DNA of 64,000 nucleotides from Kaistia defluvii (GTDB lineage Bacteria; Pseudomonadota; Alphaproteobacteria; Rhizobiales; Kaistiaceae). Below the pieces are notes generated by a model, which saw only the letters and a program-made list of their open reading frames with translations, ran no database searches and had not been told where the DNA came from. The stretch lies in assembly GCF_040548815.1 (NCBI RefSeq), contig NZ_JBEPSM010000002.1:310001-374000 (forward strand), in the 5' to 3' direction. Positions 7,684 to 13,696 of this stretch are shown here, in pieces. Numbering within the stretch: the first letter of the stretch is position 1; each line of letters begins with the position of its first letter. Position numbers and translations under genes: made by a program.

Positions 7684-8005
7684 TCGCGTTCCAAGGATGG
7701 TTCGGGTCACGCGGTCGGCCGGCTACATCGTTGCCGATGACCTGCCCGCGCTCCTCTTCTCTTTGCTTCGTCGCGCTGTGGTGCGTAGTGCAGAGGCCCT
7801 GGTAGTTCGCCGGGTCCCAGAAGAACGTGGGGTCGCCACGATGTGGGGTCACGTGGTCGCAAACGGTGGCTATCTCGGTGAGCCCTTGTTCGTCGCACTT
7901 CACACAGAGCGGGTGCGCCTTCAAGTGTGCGGCTCTCGCCTTCTTCCATCGGGCCAGCCCGTACCAAGCGCGCCAAGGCTCGTCACGGTGGCTGTCCATG
8001 GTCAC
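7676..8005 (-). CDS. HNH endonuclease, second copy
   Basis: The 109-residue protein has C-V-K-C near residue 34, C-D-H-V-T-P-H-R-G, and Y-Q-G-L-C-T-T-H-H-S-A-T-K, a complete HNH motif. It ends in G-R-P-R-D-P-N-H-P-W-N-A, a tail seen on many phage HNH proteins. The start shown is GTG overlapping the lipoprotein stop (8002-8005). An ATG at 7999 is the alternative. It is clearly homologous to the 95-aa HNH protein downstream but diverged, so either an old duplication or two independently acquired enzymes with different partners. Location suggests a packaging role for at least one of them. Confidence 0.87.
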   Translation of the reverse strand: MTMDSHRDEPWRAWYGLARWKKARAAHLKAHPLCVKCDEQGLTEIATVCDHVTPHRGDPTFFWDPANYQGLCTTHHSATKQREEERGQVIGNDVAGRPRDPNHPWNAIR

Positions 8006-8385
8006 GGCCGGACGTCGATGTCTGGCAGGATCGCCGCCGGCTTGAAGACCACGCGATACCGGTAGGTGCTGACCGGCTGCGGCTCCAACTGCTCGACGAA
8101 ATAGGTCACGTTGTCCGACAGCCCGAGGAAGTGCTTCTTGAATTCGCCCGGCCCGGTCTTGCAGGTGATCGACACCTCGCGGGCCTTGTCATTGTTGCCC
8201 AGCGAGCACAGGCCTTCGATGCTCAGCATATAGTCGCCAGTTATGCCGTTGTAGAAGACGACCCGGCGATTGACCTCGAACATGTCCGCCGCGCGCGACA
8301 GGTTGCGTGATGCAACGTCGGCATCCGTGGTGCAGCCAGCCAGAGCGGCGGCAGCAATCATCGCCAGAATGACGGACTTCAGCAT
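8002..8385 (-). CDS. Prophage lipoprotein
   Basis: The open frame extends to 8673, but I place the start at the ATG at 8385 because GAAGGA lies six bases before it and the protein then opens with a clean lipoprotein signal (MLKSVILAMIAAAALAGC, lipobox L-A-G-C, Cys at residue 18). The mature 110-residue part has repeated beta-strand patterns (RRVVFYNGITGDYMLSIEG, YRYRVVFKPAAIL) and two Cys residues. Small phage lipoproteins with a beta-sandwich look are known in siphophages and are often suspected of superinfection exclusion or envelope modification. The role here is unproven. Its stop overlaps the GTG of the HNH gene. Confidence 0.75.
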   Translation of the reverse strand: MLKSVILAMIAAAALAGCTTDADVASRNLSRAADMFEVNRRVVFYNGITGDYMLSIEGLCSLGNNDKAREVSITCKTGPGEFKKHFLGLSDNVTYFVEQLEPQPVSTYRYRVVFKPAAILPDIDVRP

Positions 8386-8608
8386 CAGCATTCCTTCGGG
8401 GATAATGCAGCCAGGACTTGGCGTCCGAGGAGGCCGAGTGACGACGGTGTGGGACGGCACGACAGATAGCGCCCGTACCGCAGAGCCGCTATTCCGAGGG
8501 TGGTTAGGATCACGCGGGTAGGTTTGTCGTACCGGGGCGCCCCCGTGTTGCAGGCGTGTCAGGTGCCGGTCCACCATCGCGATGCTGATTCGAACAATGG
8601 AGGCCTCA

Positions 8609-8914
8609 ATGACCCACGACGCTAGGCTGCCGAAGGGCGGGTTTATCGATAAGATCCAGTTCGGAGAGAGCATTGATGGCTCGACGCGCGTGAACTTTCG
8701 CGCCTCGCTCTCCTTTCCAATGGACGGGGAACTGGCAGATACTGTTTTGATCGTGTCCTCTCACACCTGGGTGCCGAGTGATGAAACGCTCCCCGAGGTC
8801 AACAAGGCCATCCTTCGTCATCTCGCAGACTTTTTGCGTAGCGCGGGCGGCAGCGGCCTCGAAGAGATCGAACAGGCGCTGCGGGCGAGCGCGGAGCGGA
8901 TGGCCAGTCAATAG
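8609..8914 (+). CDS. Plus-strand accessory phage protein, unknown
   Basis: The frame opens at 8582, but GGAGG followed by five bases precedes the ATG at 8609, giving 101 residues (MTHDARLPKGGFIDKIQFG). The sequence alternates strands and turns (V-N-F-R-A-S-L-S-F-P-M-D-G, T-V-L-I-V-S-S-H-T-W-V-P) and ends in two helices (E-V-N-K-A-I-L-R-H-L-A-D-F-L, E-E-I-E-Q-A-L-R-A-S-A-E-R). It lies in the accessory block opposite to the structural genes. No family recognised. Confidence 0.65.
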   Translation: MTHDARLPKGGFIDKIQFGESIDGSTRVNFRASLSFPMDGELADTVLIVSSHTWVPSDETLPEVNKAILRHLADFLRSAGGSGLEEIEQALRASAERMASQ

Positions 8915-9146
8915 CGGGAGCCCAAAAGGGGTGGTAGTGGCGAGATCCACCGCGGCAACGACCTCATGGATCATCGCGCGGGCCAAGCGCCCCGCGATGA
9001 TCAAATACAGCCACTGGAGCGGATCACGCGGGGGCCTGCCGCAAGCCATACAAACCAAGCCGGCGGCGAGACGTTGGCGATCCTCGGTGATCCTGACCTG
9101 TCGATCTCGTCGGCCTGCCGAGACCCGACCTGAGACGAGGATTTGA

Positions 9147-9416
9147 ATGGTTCATACTCCTACGGAAATCGCTCAATGGATGGCCGAGGAGATCCACAGG
9201 CTCGGGGAACTCGCACAAGTCGATGCTATCGCCGCCGTAGCGAAGAGGTTCGGTAACCGGTTTATTAAAATCAATGAGCGTGGCAACTACGCTTTGGCAC
9301 CCATGATCCTCAAAGAGTTCAGAAAGGTTTCGGAGGCCTCGATCGTGTGGGATCGAGAGCGAAAGAGATGGCGCCCTCGTCGCTCTGATGACGAGCTGGG
9401 CAGACAACAGAACTGA
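9147..9416 (+). CDS. Small helix-turn-helix-like protein, DUF6953-like
   Basis: The 89-residue protein reads P-T-E-I-A-Q-W-M-A-E-E-I, then A-A-V-A-K-R-F-G-N-R-F-I-K-I-N-E-R-G-N-Y-A-L, then V-W-D-R-E-R-K-R-W-R-P-R. This matches my memory of DUF6953-type proteins, small predicted winged-helix-like proteins found in both phages and chromosomes. The combination of two short helices, an N-x-x-G-N turn and a terminal W-R-x-R suggests nucleic-acid or protein binding, but no function is established. GAGG precedes the ATG. It belongs to the plus-strand accessory block. Confidence 0.65.
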   Translation: MVHTPTEIAQWMAEEIHRLGELAQVDAIAAVAKRFGNRFIKINERGNYALAPMILKEFRKVSEASIVWDRERKRWRPRRSDDELGRQQN

Positions 9417-9467
9417 CTTCAGTTCAGGTCTGGCAGCGCGCTGCTCGCTCCGAGTTGCGCTCGCAGC

Positions 9468-9779
9468 ATGAATCTCAGTTGGGCTACTGCCGCAGCCAAC
9501 TTCGGCCCTCGCGCGTTGTTAGCGATTGGTATGAAACTTAACAGAGGGCAAAATCTGACGGTGACTGACTATATCCGGTCGAGCATCGACCAATATCGAC
9601 AAGCAATTTTCTCACTCCGCCAAAGCCAACAACTTATGCGCATCAGGGCCACCCAGCGCTGGGAACTAAGGGATGGTCAGTGGATCGACATCACGGAGCA
9701 GCATTTGGCAGAAATTGAGGTTCGCTTGGGACGGTTGTCCAGGTTTCTGGCGCTCTACGAGCGGTCCGAGACGATATAG
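9468..9779 (+). CDS. Plus-strand accessory phage protein, unknown
   Basis: The ORF gives 103 residues, mostly helical in pattern (D-Y-I-R-S-S-I-D-Q-Y-R-Q-A-I-F-S-L-R-Q-S-Q-Q-L-M and I-T-E-Q-H-L-A-E-I-E-V-R-L-G-R-L-S-R-F-L). It is AT-richer than the surrounding phage DNA, which may mark a recent acquisition. It follows the DUF6953-like gene by 51 bases and may share a transcript with it. No recognisable family and no strong ribosome site. Confidence 0.5.
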   Translation: MNLSWATAAANFGPRALLAIGMKLNRGQNLTVTDYIRSSIDQYRQAIFSLRQSQQLMRIRATQRWELRDGQWIDITEQHLAEIEVRLGRLSRFLALYERSETI

Positions 9780-9786
9780 AGGTCGG

Positions 9787-10824
9787 CTAAGCAGCCGTCG
9801 CGAGATTGCGGTTGTTCTGGACAATGGCGTCGCTCAACGAGGAGTCCATGGTCCCGTCAATCCTGAACAGGCCATGGGACCAGAAATCTCCCTTGCGACC
9901 ATTCCAGGCGGGACTGTCGATCACCGGGTACCAGCACACGCCATTGACGCCGTGCCCACCTCGAGCTGCCTGTTCGCACTGGTCCAGGACGTATCGCAAC
10001 CATGCTCCCTTACTTTCGTGGTGATGCGCTGGATGGCCATCATGATGGCTCGTCTCACTCAGGACTATGGGGCAAGAGAGGTGCTGGGCAACATTAGCTA
10101 TGCAGCGAGCAATCTGCGGGCCCTTAAAGTGCGGATAGTGGTTAATCCCAACCACGTCTATGAACTCCCGGCTGCCCCCGATTGATCCCGCTGAGGCTCT
10201 GCCAGTCAGCAGATCGACCGCCTCAAACTGCCATCGCCCGCCTTCAAATGGATCGCAGTATAGGAATCGGGCATCGGGCCGAGCTTTTCGTATCGAGGTA
10301 ATTGTCGCGATCTGGGCACGCGCCAGTTTGCGCTTCAATTCATATCCGCGCCGCCTGACGCCCGGTGACCATTGACCCACCTGGCCGCAAAAATGCGCCG
10401 TGATACTTGGCTCGTTGACGGGACAGACCCAGAGTCGCTGCCCGTACTCTTTCGAGATGGTTGCGATACGGCGACCGAACTCCGCCAAAAGTTCGGGGAA
10501 GAACGGGTCGAAGGGACTTACGCCGATCGGAAATCCGAAATGGACGAGATCCCAGATCACTTCCACTTCCGCCTCAGCTGCGACGCGAAAGGCGCGATGA
10601 ATTGGTTCCTCTTCCCAGCGACCAGGCAACAGAATTTTATGCCAGGGCAGTCCGGACCGAATTGTATAAATGCCGAGGGATTTAAGCATTTCATAGTGGC
10701 CCCGGACAGCCGCCCCGACGTGCCCAGTACCTTCGTGCATGTCTTGCCGGCGGCCCTTCAACGGACCCCTGGGCCAGACGATTGATGCGCATTCGAACCC
10801 GGCTTGAAGGAAAGACTGGAACAT
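9787..10824 (-). CDS. Glycoside hydrolase-like protein (clan GH-A, GH1-like), prophage cargo
   Basis: The frame is open further upstream, but an ATG at 10824 with GGAG seven bases before it starts a 345-residue protein (MFQSFLQAGFECASIVWPRG). The pattern is a TIM-barrel glycosidase: S-G-L-P-W-H-K-I-L-L-P-G-R-W-E, V-I-W-D-L-V-H-F-G-F-P, the acid/base motif C-P-V-N-E-P-S (Glu about 138), G-I-N-H-Y-P, and a probable nucleophile in V-L-S-E-T-S (Glu about 257). It is shorter than typical GH1 enzymes (about 450). No signal peptide, so cytoplasmic. A sugar hydrolase of this kind is not a phage particle or replication component, so it is likely lysogenic-conversion cargo. Substrate unknown. Confidence 0.72.
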   Translation of the reverse strand: MFQSFLQAGFECASIVWPRGPLKGRRQDMHEGTGHVGAAVRGHYEMLKSLGIYTIRSGLPWHKILLPGRWEEEPIHRAFRVAAEAEVEVIWDLVHFGFPIGVSPFDPFFPELLAEFGRRIATISKEYGQRLWVCPVNEPSITAHFCGQVGQWSPGVRRRGYELKRKLARAQIATITSIRKARPDARFLYCDPFEGGRWQFEAVDLLTGRASAGSIGGSREFIDVVGINHYPHFKGPQIARCIANVAQHLSCPIVLSETSHHDGHPAHHHESKGAWLRYVLDQCEQAARGGHGVNGVCWYPVIDSPAWNGRKGDFWSHGLFRIDGTMDSSLSDAIVQNNRNLATAA

Positions 10825-11126
10825 CAGGGATCGCTCCGAAGACCGAAGGGTCACAGAGTACGATTTTAGCGATGGCGTTAAGGTCCTGTCCCAGGCCCCT
10901 ATGCCGCAGTCTGGGCTCGGCCATTCTCTTCTGACTCGGCCACCTTCCGCAGCCGCTGCTGAAGCGGGTCGAGGACAGGGGTGCACTCGAACCGCGTCTC
11001 AGAATTTCAGGCATGGTTACGATGGCGGGAAGCGACGAGCTTCTTCCCTAGGGGGCCGGCGGTGATCCGCGCTGTCGCCCAAGTCTCCGTCTAGGACAAT
11101 AGACCTAGGCGATTATTCCTATCGTG
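10825..11126. other. Non-coding spacer upstream of the glycosidase gene
   Basis: No convincing gene is visible on either strand in this 302-bp stretch. It must hold the promoter of the minus-strand glycosidase gene and the end of the early transcript. Short direct/inverted pieces around CCTAGG and GTCTAG at 11090-11112 are seen but too short to interpret. Confidence 0.4.
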
Positions 11127-11744
11127 TCAAGCCGCCTCCTTGATCTCGACCCACTCCGGCGGGATCTCCATTGGCGTCTTCTGCCGGAAGACCTCGACGA
11201 TGGCACGGATGAGTCCGCCTGTGGTGACGCCAACCACGACGCCAGGCAAGCCGGAGAATGGGCCTTCGGTCAGGGTGATCGCACACCCCTCGTGGAAGCG
11301 GATGGCCGTCGTCTCGCGCCGGGTCCGGCCTTCCTGCCCACGCTTCACGCGCGCGGCGTGCGTGTCGTCGAACAACAGGTCGGCTTCGGCCTGCTTCAGC
11401 GTGTCGACCTGGGCATCAGCGATAGGCCAAGGCCGGCCGTCGAGCGACAGGACGCCGGAAATGCCTTCGCAGGCCTTGAGGCGCATCCAGTTCGGTTCAC
11501 GGTCGCCACCGGTGACGAAGATGTAGCCCGGCAGGAGCGGGAAGCGTCTGGTGATGATCTTCTTCGTGCGGTGGTGGCGAAGCTCTTTCCGAACGCGTGG
11601 CAGATAGGCACCGAAGCCTTCGTCGGCTAGCGCGCGCTCGACAACGGTTTCATCCTGGCCTTCGGCCGGGACGGGGCCGCGGTGGCGAGAGGGGCGGGTG
11701 GCGCCAGCACGGAGATAGCCGACATACCAGTTCGAGGTCGTCAT
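11127..11744 (-). CDS. Phage NusG-like transcription factor (antiterminator candidate)
   Basis: The start is placed at ATG 11744 (205 residues, MTTSNWYVGYLRAG), where the NusG N-terminal (NGN) domain begins. W-Y-V-G-Y, V-V-E-R-A-L-A-D-E-G-F-G-A-Y-L-P-R, and R-R-F-P-L-L-P-G-Y-I-F-V are the classic NGN signatures. A C-terminal KOW-like segment follows (F-H-E-G-C-A-I-T-L-T-E-G-P-F-S-G-L-P-G-V-V-V-G-V). NusG paralogues such as RfaH or LoaP bind RNA polymerase and suppress termination of specific long operons. A phage copy next to early genes probably controls read-through of prophage transcripts. The same frame stays open another 148 codons upstream through repeat DNA, but that part has no plausible protein character. 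AGGAG lies about 11 bases upstream. Confidence 0.85.
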   Translation of the reverse strand: MTTSNWYVGYLRAGATRPSRHRGPVPAEGQDETVVERALADEGFGAYLPRVRKELRHHRTKKIITRRFPLLPGYIFVTGGDREPNWMRLKACEGISGVLSLDGRPWPIADAQVDTLKQAEADLLFDDTHAARVKRGQEGRTRRETTAIRFHEGCAITLTEGPFSGLPGVVVGVTTGGLIRAIVEVFRQKTPMEIPPEWVEIKEAA

Positions 11745-11787
11745 GGTGTTCCAAGCTCCTGATGATCGAGAGGCCTCCCTCGTCGTC

Positions 11788-11826
11788 GTCCGCGATGTCA
11801 CGGTCTGTCCGCGTGACATCGCGGAC
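11788..11826 (-). promoter_or_regulatory. Perfect 15-bp stem-loop upstream of the NusG-like gene
   Basis: GTCCGCGATGTCACG (11788-11802) is exactly complementary to CGTGACATCGCGGAC (11812-11826), leaving a 9-nt loop. In the transcript of the minus-strand early operon it lies about 45 nt before the NusG-like start codon. There is no following T-run, so it does not look like a simple terminator. A pausing/attenuation hairpin or a dimeric protein binding site are the options. Confidence 0.6.
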
Positions 11827-11896
11827 ACGAAACGGCAGTGAAACGTTGCATCGCCGTTGCAGGCTGTTGCGTTACCGAGCGTTACAGCAACGGGCG

Positions 11897-11946
11897 TGAC
11901 GTCACGCGTGACGCTTGGTGACGTCACCGTGACGTCACCAGTGACG
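11897..11946. repeat. Helically phased TGACG(TCA) sites
   Basis: TGACGTCA occurs at 11897-11904, 11919-11926 and 11930-11937. Single TGACG half-sites begin at 11909 and 11942. Successive starts are 12, 10, 11 and 12 bases apart, about one DNA helix turn, so all sites would face the same side. This is typical of cooperative protein binding. Confidence 0.6.
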
Positions 11947-12081
11947 GGCGCACGCCGCGTCTTACCCCTCTGAATTAAGACGCTTTCAGACGCCTTCAGC
12001 GCGAGCGGGCGGCGACAGCCGCACCGCGATGCCCCTTTCTTCCAAAATCTCTTAGGAGATTTCTTCAGAAGGTTTCTTCGT

Positions 12082-12176
12082 GAAACCTCAGAGGTTACAG
12101 GGGGTGAAACCCTAGAGGTTACAGGGGGTGTAACTTCTAGGGTTACAGGGGGTGAAACCTCAGAAGTTACACCTAG
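12082..12176. repeat. Four tandem 24-bp palindromic repeats (iteron-like array)
   Basis: Units at 12082-12105, 12106-12129, 12130-12153 and 12154-12176 share the form GAAACCTCAGAGGTTACAGG followed by GGGT. Each has a 13-bp palindrome AACCTC-A-GAGGTT or close variant at its centre. The last unit is shorter and overlaps the stop codon of the winged-helix gene. Tandem repeats directly beside a DNA-binding replication/regulatory gene resemble iterons or operators. The 24-bp spacing also translates as an 8-residue repeat in one frame, which I regard as incidental. Confidence 0.75.
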
Positions 12177-12850
12177 CCGAAGTCGCATGGCTCTGGCCCC
12201 TGCGCTTGGTTGGCGGCTGCCTCGATCGCGGCGAGTGACGGCTGGCCCTCGGCTTCTATCTGGGATCGACGGTAATAGGCGACATAGCCAGTATCGGCAG
12301 ACGCAGGGATCTCTACTTCGTAGCGGAAGCCCAAGGCGCGCTCGGCAGCGACCATTGCCGCTTTCCCCTTGGCCGTGTCGCCTGACATTCGCTGGTCGTA
12401 AGACGTCGCCGCAAGGAAGGCTTGAAAGCCCTCGCGTTGCTGCAAGGTGACCAATCCTTCACGCTCAACACGCTTCTGAAGGCGCCTGTCGTCGATCTCT
12501 TCCTGACCGGCTCGCGCCTCCGCAAGACCGGTTAGGTCCAGCATATAGAGCAGGGTCCGGCCGGCCTTCGTCGTGTCGGTGGTCAGCGGGTCGCCGACGA
12601 TCGACTTGGTCAGAATTCCGGCCTCGTGAAGAAGGCGCAGGTGCTTGTTCACTGCCGGCCGCGACATGCCTAGGCGAGCGGCCACGGTCCCTTGTCCGAA
12701 ACGGCACATCCCATCAGGCCCCATATAGTCGGCCAGGACGCAAAGCACGCGCAGCGCGGCCGGGTGGTCAGGCAGCTCGATCGCCGCCTTCGCTAGCCCG
12801 CGCAAGACGAGCAGATAGCCGTAGGGCTTGGTCTTTTCCTGCGTCGCCAT
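12173..12850 (-). CDS. Phage winged-helix DNA-binding protein, replication-initiator or regulator
   Basis: From the ATG at 12850 the protein has 225 residues. Residues about 28-90 form a helix-turn-helix/winged-helix domain: P-A-A-L-R-V-L-C-V-L-A-D-Y, C-R-F-G-Q-G-T-V-A-A-R-L-G-M-S-R-P-A-V-N-K-H-L-R-L-L-H-E-A-G-I-L. This is the pattern of MarR/GntR-like and replication O-type domains. The remainder is helical without a known catalytic motif. Adjacency to the tandem palindromic array suggests it binds there, either as an origin-binding initiator or as an autoregulator. It follows the 98-aa gene with only two intervening bases. Confidence 0.75.
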   Translation of the reverse strand: MATQEKTKPYGYLLVLRGLAKAAIELPDHPAALRVLCVLADYMGPDGMCRFGQGTVAARLGMSRPAVNKHLRLLHEAGILTKSIVGDPLTTDTTKAGRTLLYMLDLTGLAEARAGQEEIDDRRLQKRVEREGLVTLQQREGFQAFLAATSYDQRMSGDTAKGKAAMVAAERALGFRYEVEIPASADTGYVAYYRRSQIEAEGQPSLAAIEAAANQAQGPEPCDFG

Positions 12851-12852
12851 GT

Positions 12853-13149
12853 TCACCCGCAATGATGCCTGTCGCTTGCCTGCCGGAGGTAACGACGCCG
12901 AGATTCCGACAGACACCAGCGCGCCGGTCGCCAATTCATAGGCGTGGCATAGACGCGTTCAGGCGGATCCACGCGGTACCAGACCTTGTCAGCCGCCATG
13001 AAGTATCGCGCCGGATCGCGAGGGAAGTGCCCGGCGATATCGTTGAACAGCAACTCGGATACAGTGCCGTCGGGTCTCGCCTCGCACATCGGCCGCCATG
13101 GGTTCTGTCGGTCGTATTCTTCGCGCGCGCGGCGCTCTGCTATCGTCAT
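12853..13149 (-). CDS. Small phage early protein, unknown
   Basis: The gene encodes 98 residues with a basic N-terminus (MTIAERRAREEYDRQNPW), a central F-N-D-I-A-G-H-F-P-R-D-P-A-R-Y-F segment, then V-W-Y-R-V-D-P-P-E-R-V and two Trp near the C-terminus. Its ATG overlaps the stop of the 54-aa membrane-protein gene (ATGA, 13146-13149). It is part of the coupled early operon. No family recognised. Confidence 0.7.
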   Translation of the reverse strand: MTIAERRAREEYDRQNPWRPMCEARPDGTVSELLFNDIAGHFPRDPARYFMAADKVWYRVDPPERVYATPMNWRPARWCLSESRRRYLRQASDRHHCG

Positions 13150-13310
13150 GCCGACCTCGCGAATGTGGCGATCGACAGCACCACCGCCAGAATGGAAAGG
13201 GCAGTCATGGCCGTGTCGACGGTGGTCGACCGAGCCATGCCGTTTGCGAAGACGGCGAGCGCCGCGCAGGTCAGGATGCCGCCTGCAAGAGCGTTGTGAA
13301 ACCAGGTCAT
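13146..13310 (-). CDS. Very small membrane protein of the early operon
   Basis: On the minus strand an ATG at 13310 opens a 54-codon frame translating to MTWFHNALAGGILTCAALAV and then a second hydrophobic stretch T-A-L-S-I-L-A-V-V-L-S-I-A-T-F-A. It overlaps the upstream gene stop by ATGA (13307-13310) and the downstream start by ATGA (13146-13149). The double coupling is strong evidence that this short frame is translated. It has two predicted transmembrane helices. Function unknown. Confidence 0.7.
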   Translation of the reverse strand: MTWFHNALAGGILTCAALAVFANGMARSTTVDTAMTALSILAVVLSIATFARSA

Positions 13311-13555
13311 GCAGCGCGCCCTTTCTTGTGTGCCTCGCGATGGTGTAGCCGGCAGAGCCAGCGAACCTGCATGGGCCGATCGTAGTCGTCGTGGTGGCCG
13401 TCAGCAGGCTCGGCGCCGCAGACCTCGCAGGCGCACCGCTGGATCAGTCCCTTGCGGATGGCCGACCGCAAGGCCGAGTGCGCCCACATGGCTTTCGGGT
13501 TGCTGTTGTTCCAGCGGGCCTGTGAAGACAGGCGCTTCTTGGTCTCATCTGTCAT
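13307..13555 (-). CDS. HNH / zinc-ribbon-like phage protein
   Basis: The start is placed at ATG 13555, with GAGGT seven bases upstream, giving 82 residues (MTDETKKRLSSQARWNNSN). The C-terminal half has C-x-x-C at C-E-V-C-G, then D-G-H-H-D-D-Y-D-R-P, then W-L-C-R-L-H-H-R-E-A-H. This is an HNH-type beta-beta-alpha metal fold found in many phage early regions, with His residues replacing the central Asn of classic HNH. It may be a DNA-nicking or a purely DNA-binding protein. A longer version starts at 13603. Confidence 0.7.
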   Translation of the reverse strand: MTDETKKRLSSQARWNNSNPKAMWAHSALRSAIRKGLIQRCACEVCGAEPADGHHDDYDRPMQVRWLCRLHHREAHKKGRAA

Positions 13556-13696
13556 GCGTATGACCTCGGCAGTTCCGAACCGGTTCCGAACCATTTCCGC
13601 CAAATGGGGAAAGGGGGCGAGTTAAGAGCGGCCGATTTCCCCTTTTCGGAGAAACGGCCAAAAAAAAGAAAGGGGGCTTAGGATGGGGGAGAAAGC

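Larger units (their letters stand above)
11745..12081. promoter_or_regulatory. Structured leader of the phage NusG-like gene
   Basis: This non-coding stretch between the winged-helix gene and the NusG-like gene is dense in symmetric DNA. It holds a perfect 15-bp inverted repeat (11788-11802 / 11812-11826, 9-nt loop), five TGACG half-sites including three full TGACGTCA palindromes (11897-11946), an 18-bp palindrome AAATCTC(TTAG)GAGATTT near 12046-12063, and GGTTTC/GAAACC around TTCGT at 12071-12087. A regulatory function (operator cluster, attenuator or antitermination signal, possibly origin) is inferred from this density. Confidence 0.6.

Noticed and set aside
8606..9058. 150-codon minus-strand frame in the accessory block
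   Set aside because: It overlaps the better supported plus-strand gene with GGAGG ribosome site, and only a short PRDP-like motif at its beginning is of interest.
12082..12176. CRISPR array
   Set aside because: The units are directly abutting 24-bp repeats with no spacers and there are no cas genes.
11745..12188. 148-codon N-terminal extension in frame with the NusG-like gene
   Set aside because: It would translate the repeat arrays into low-complexity V-T/S-P-P and basic sequence and overlap the end of the winged-helix gene. The NGN domain begins normally at 11744.
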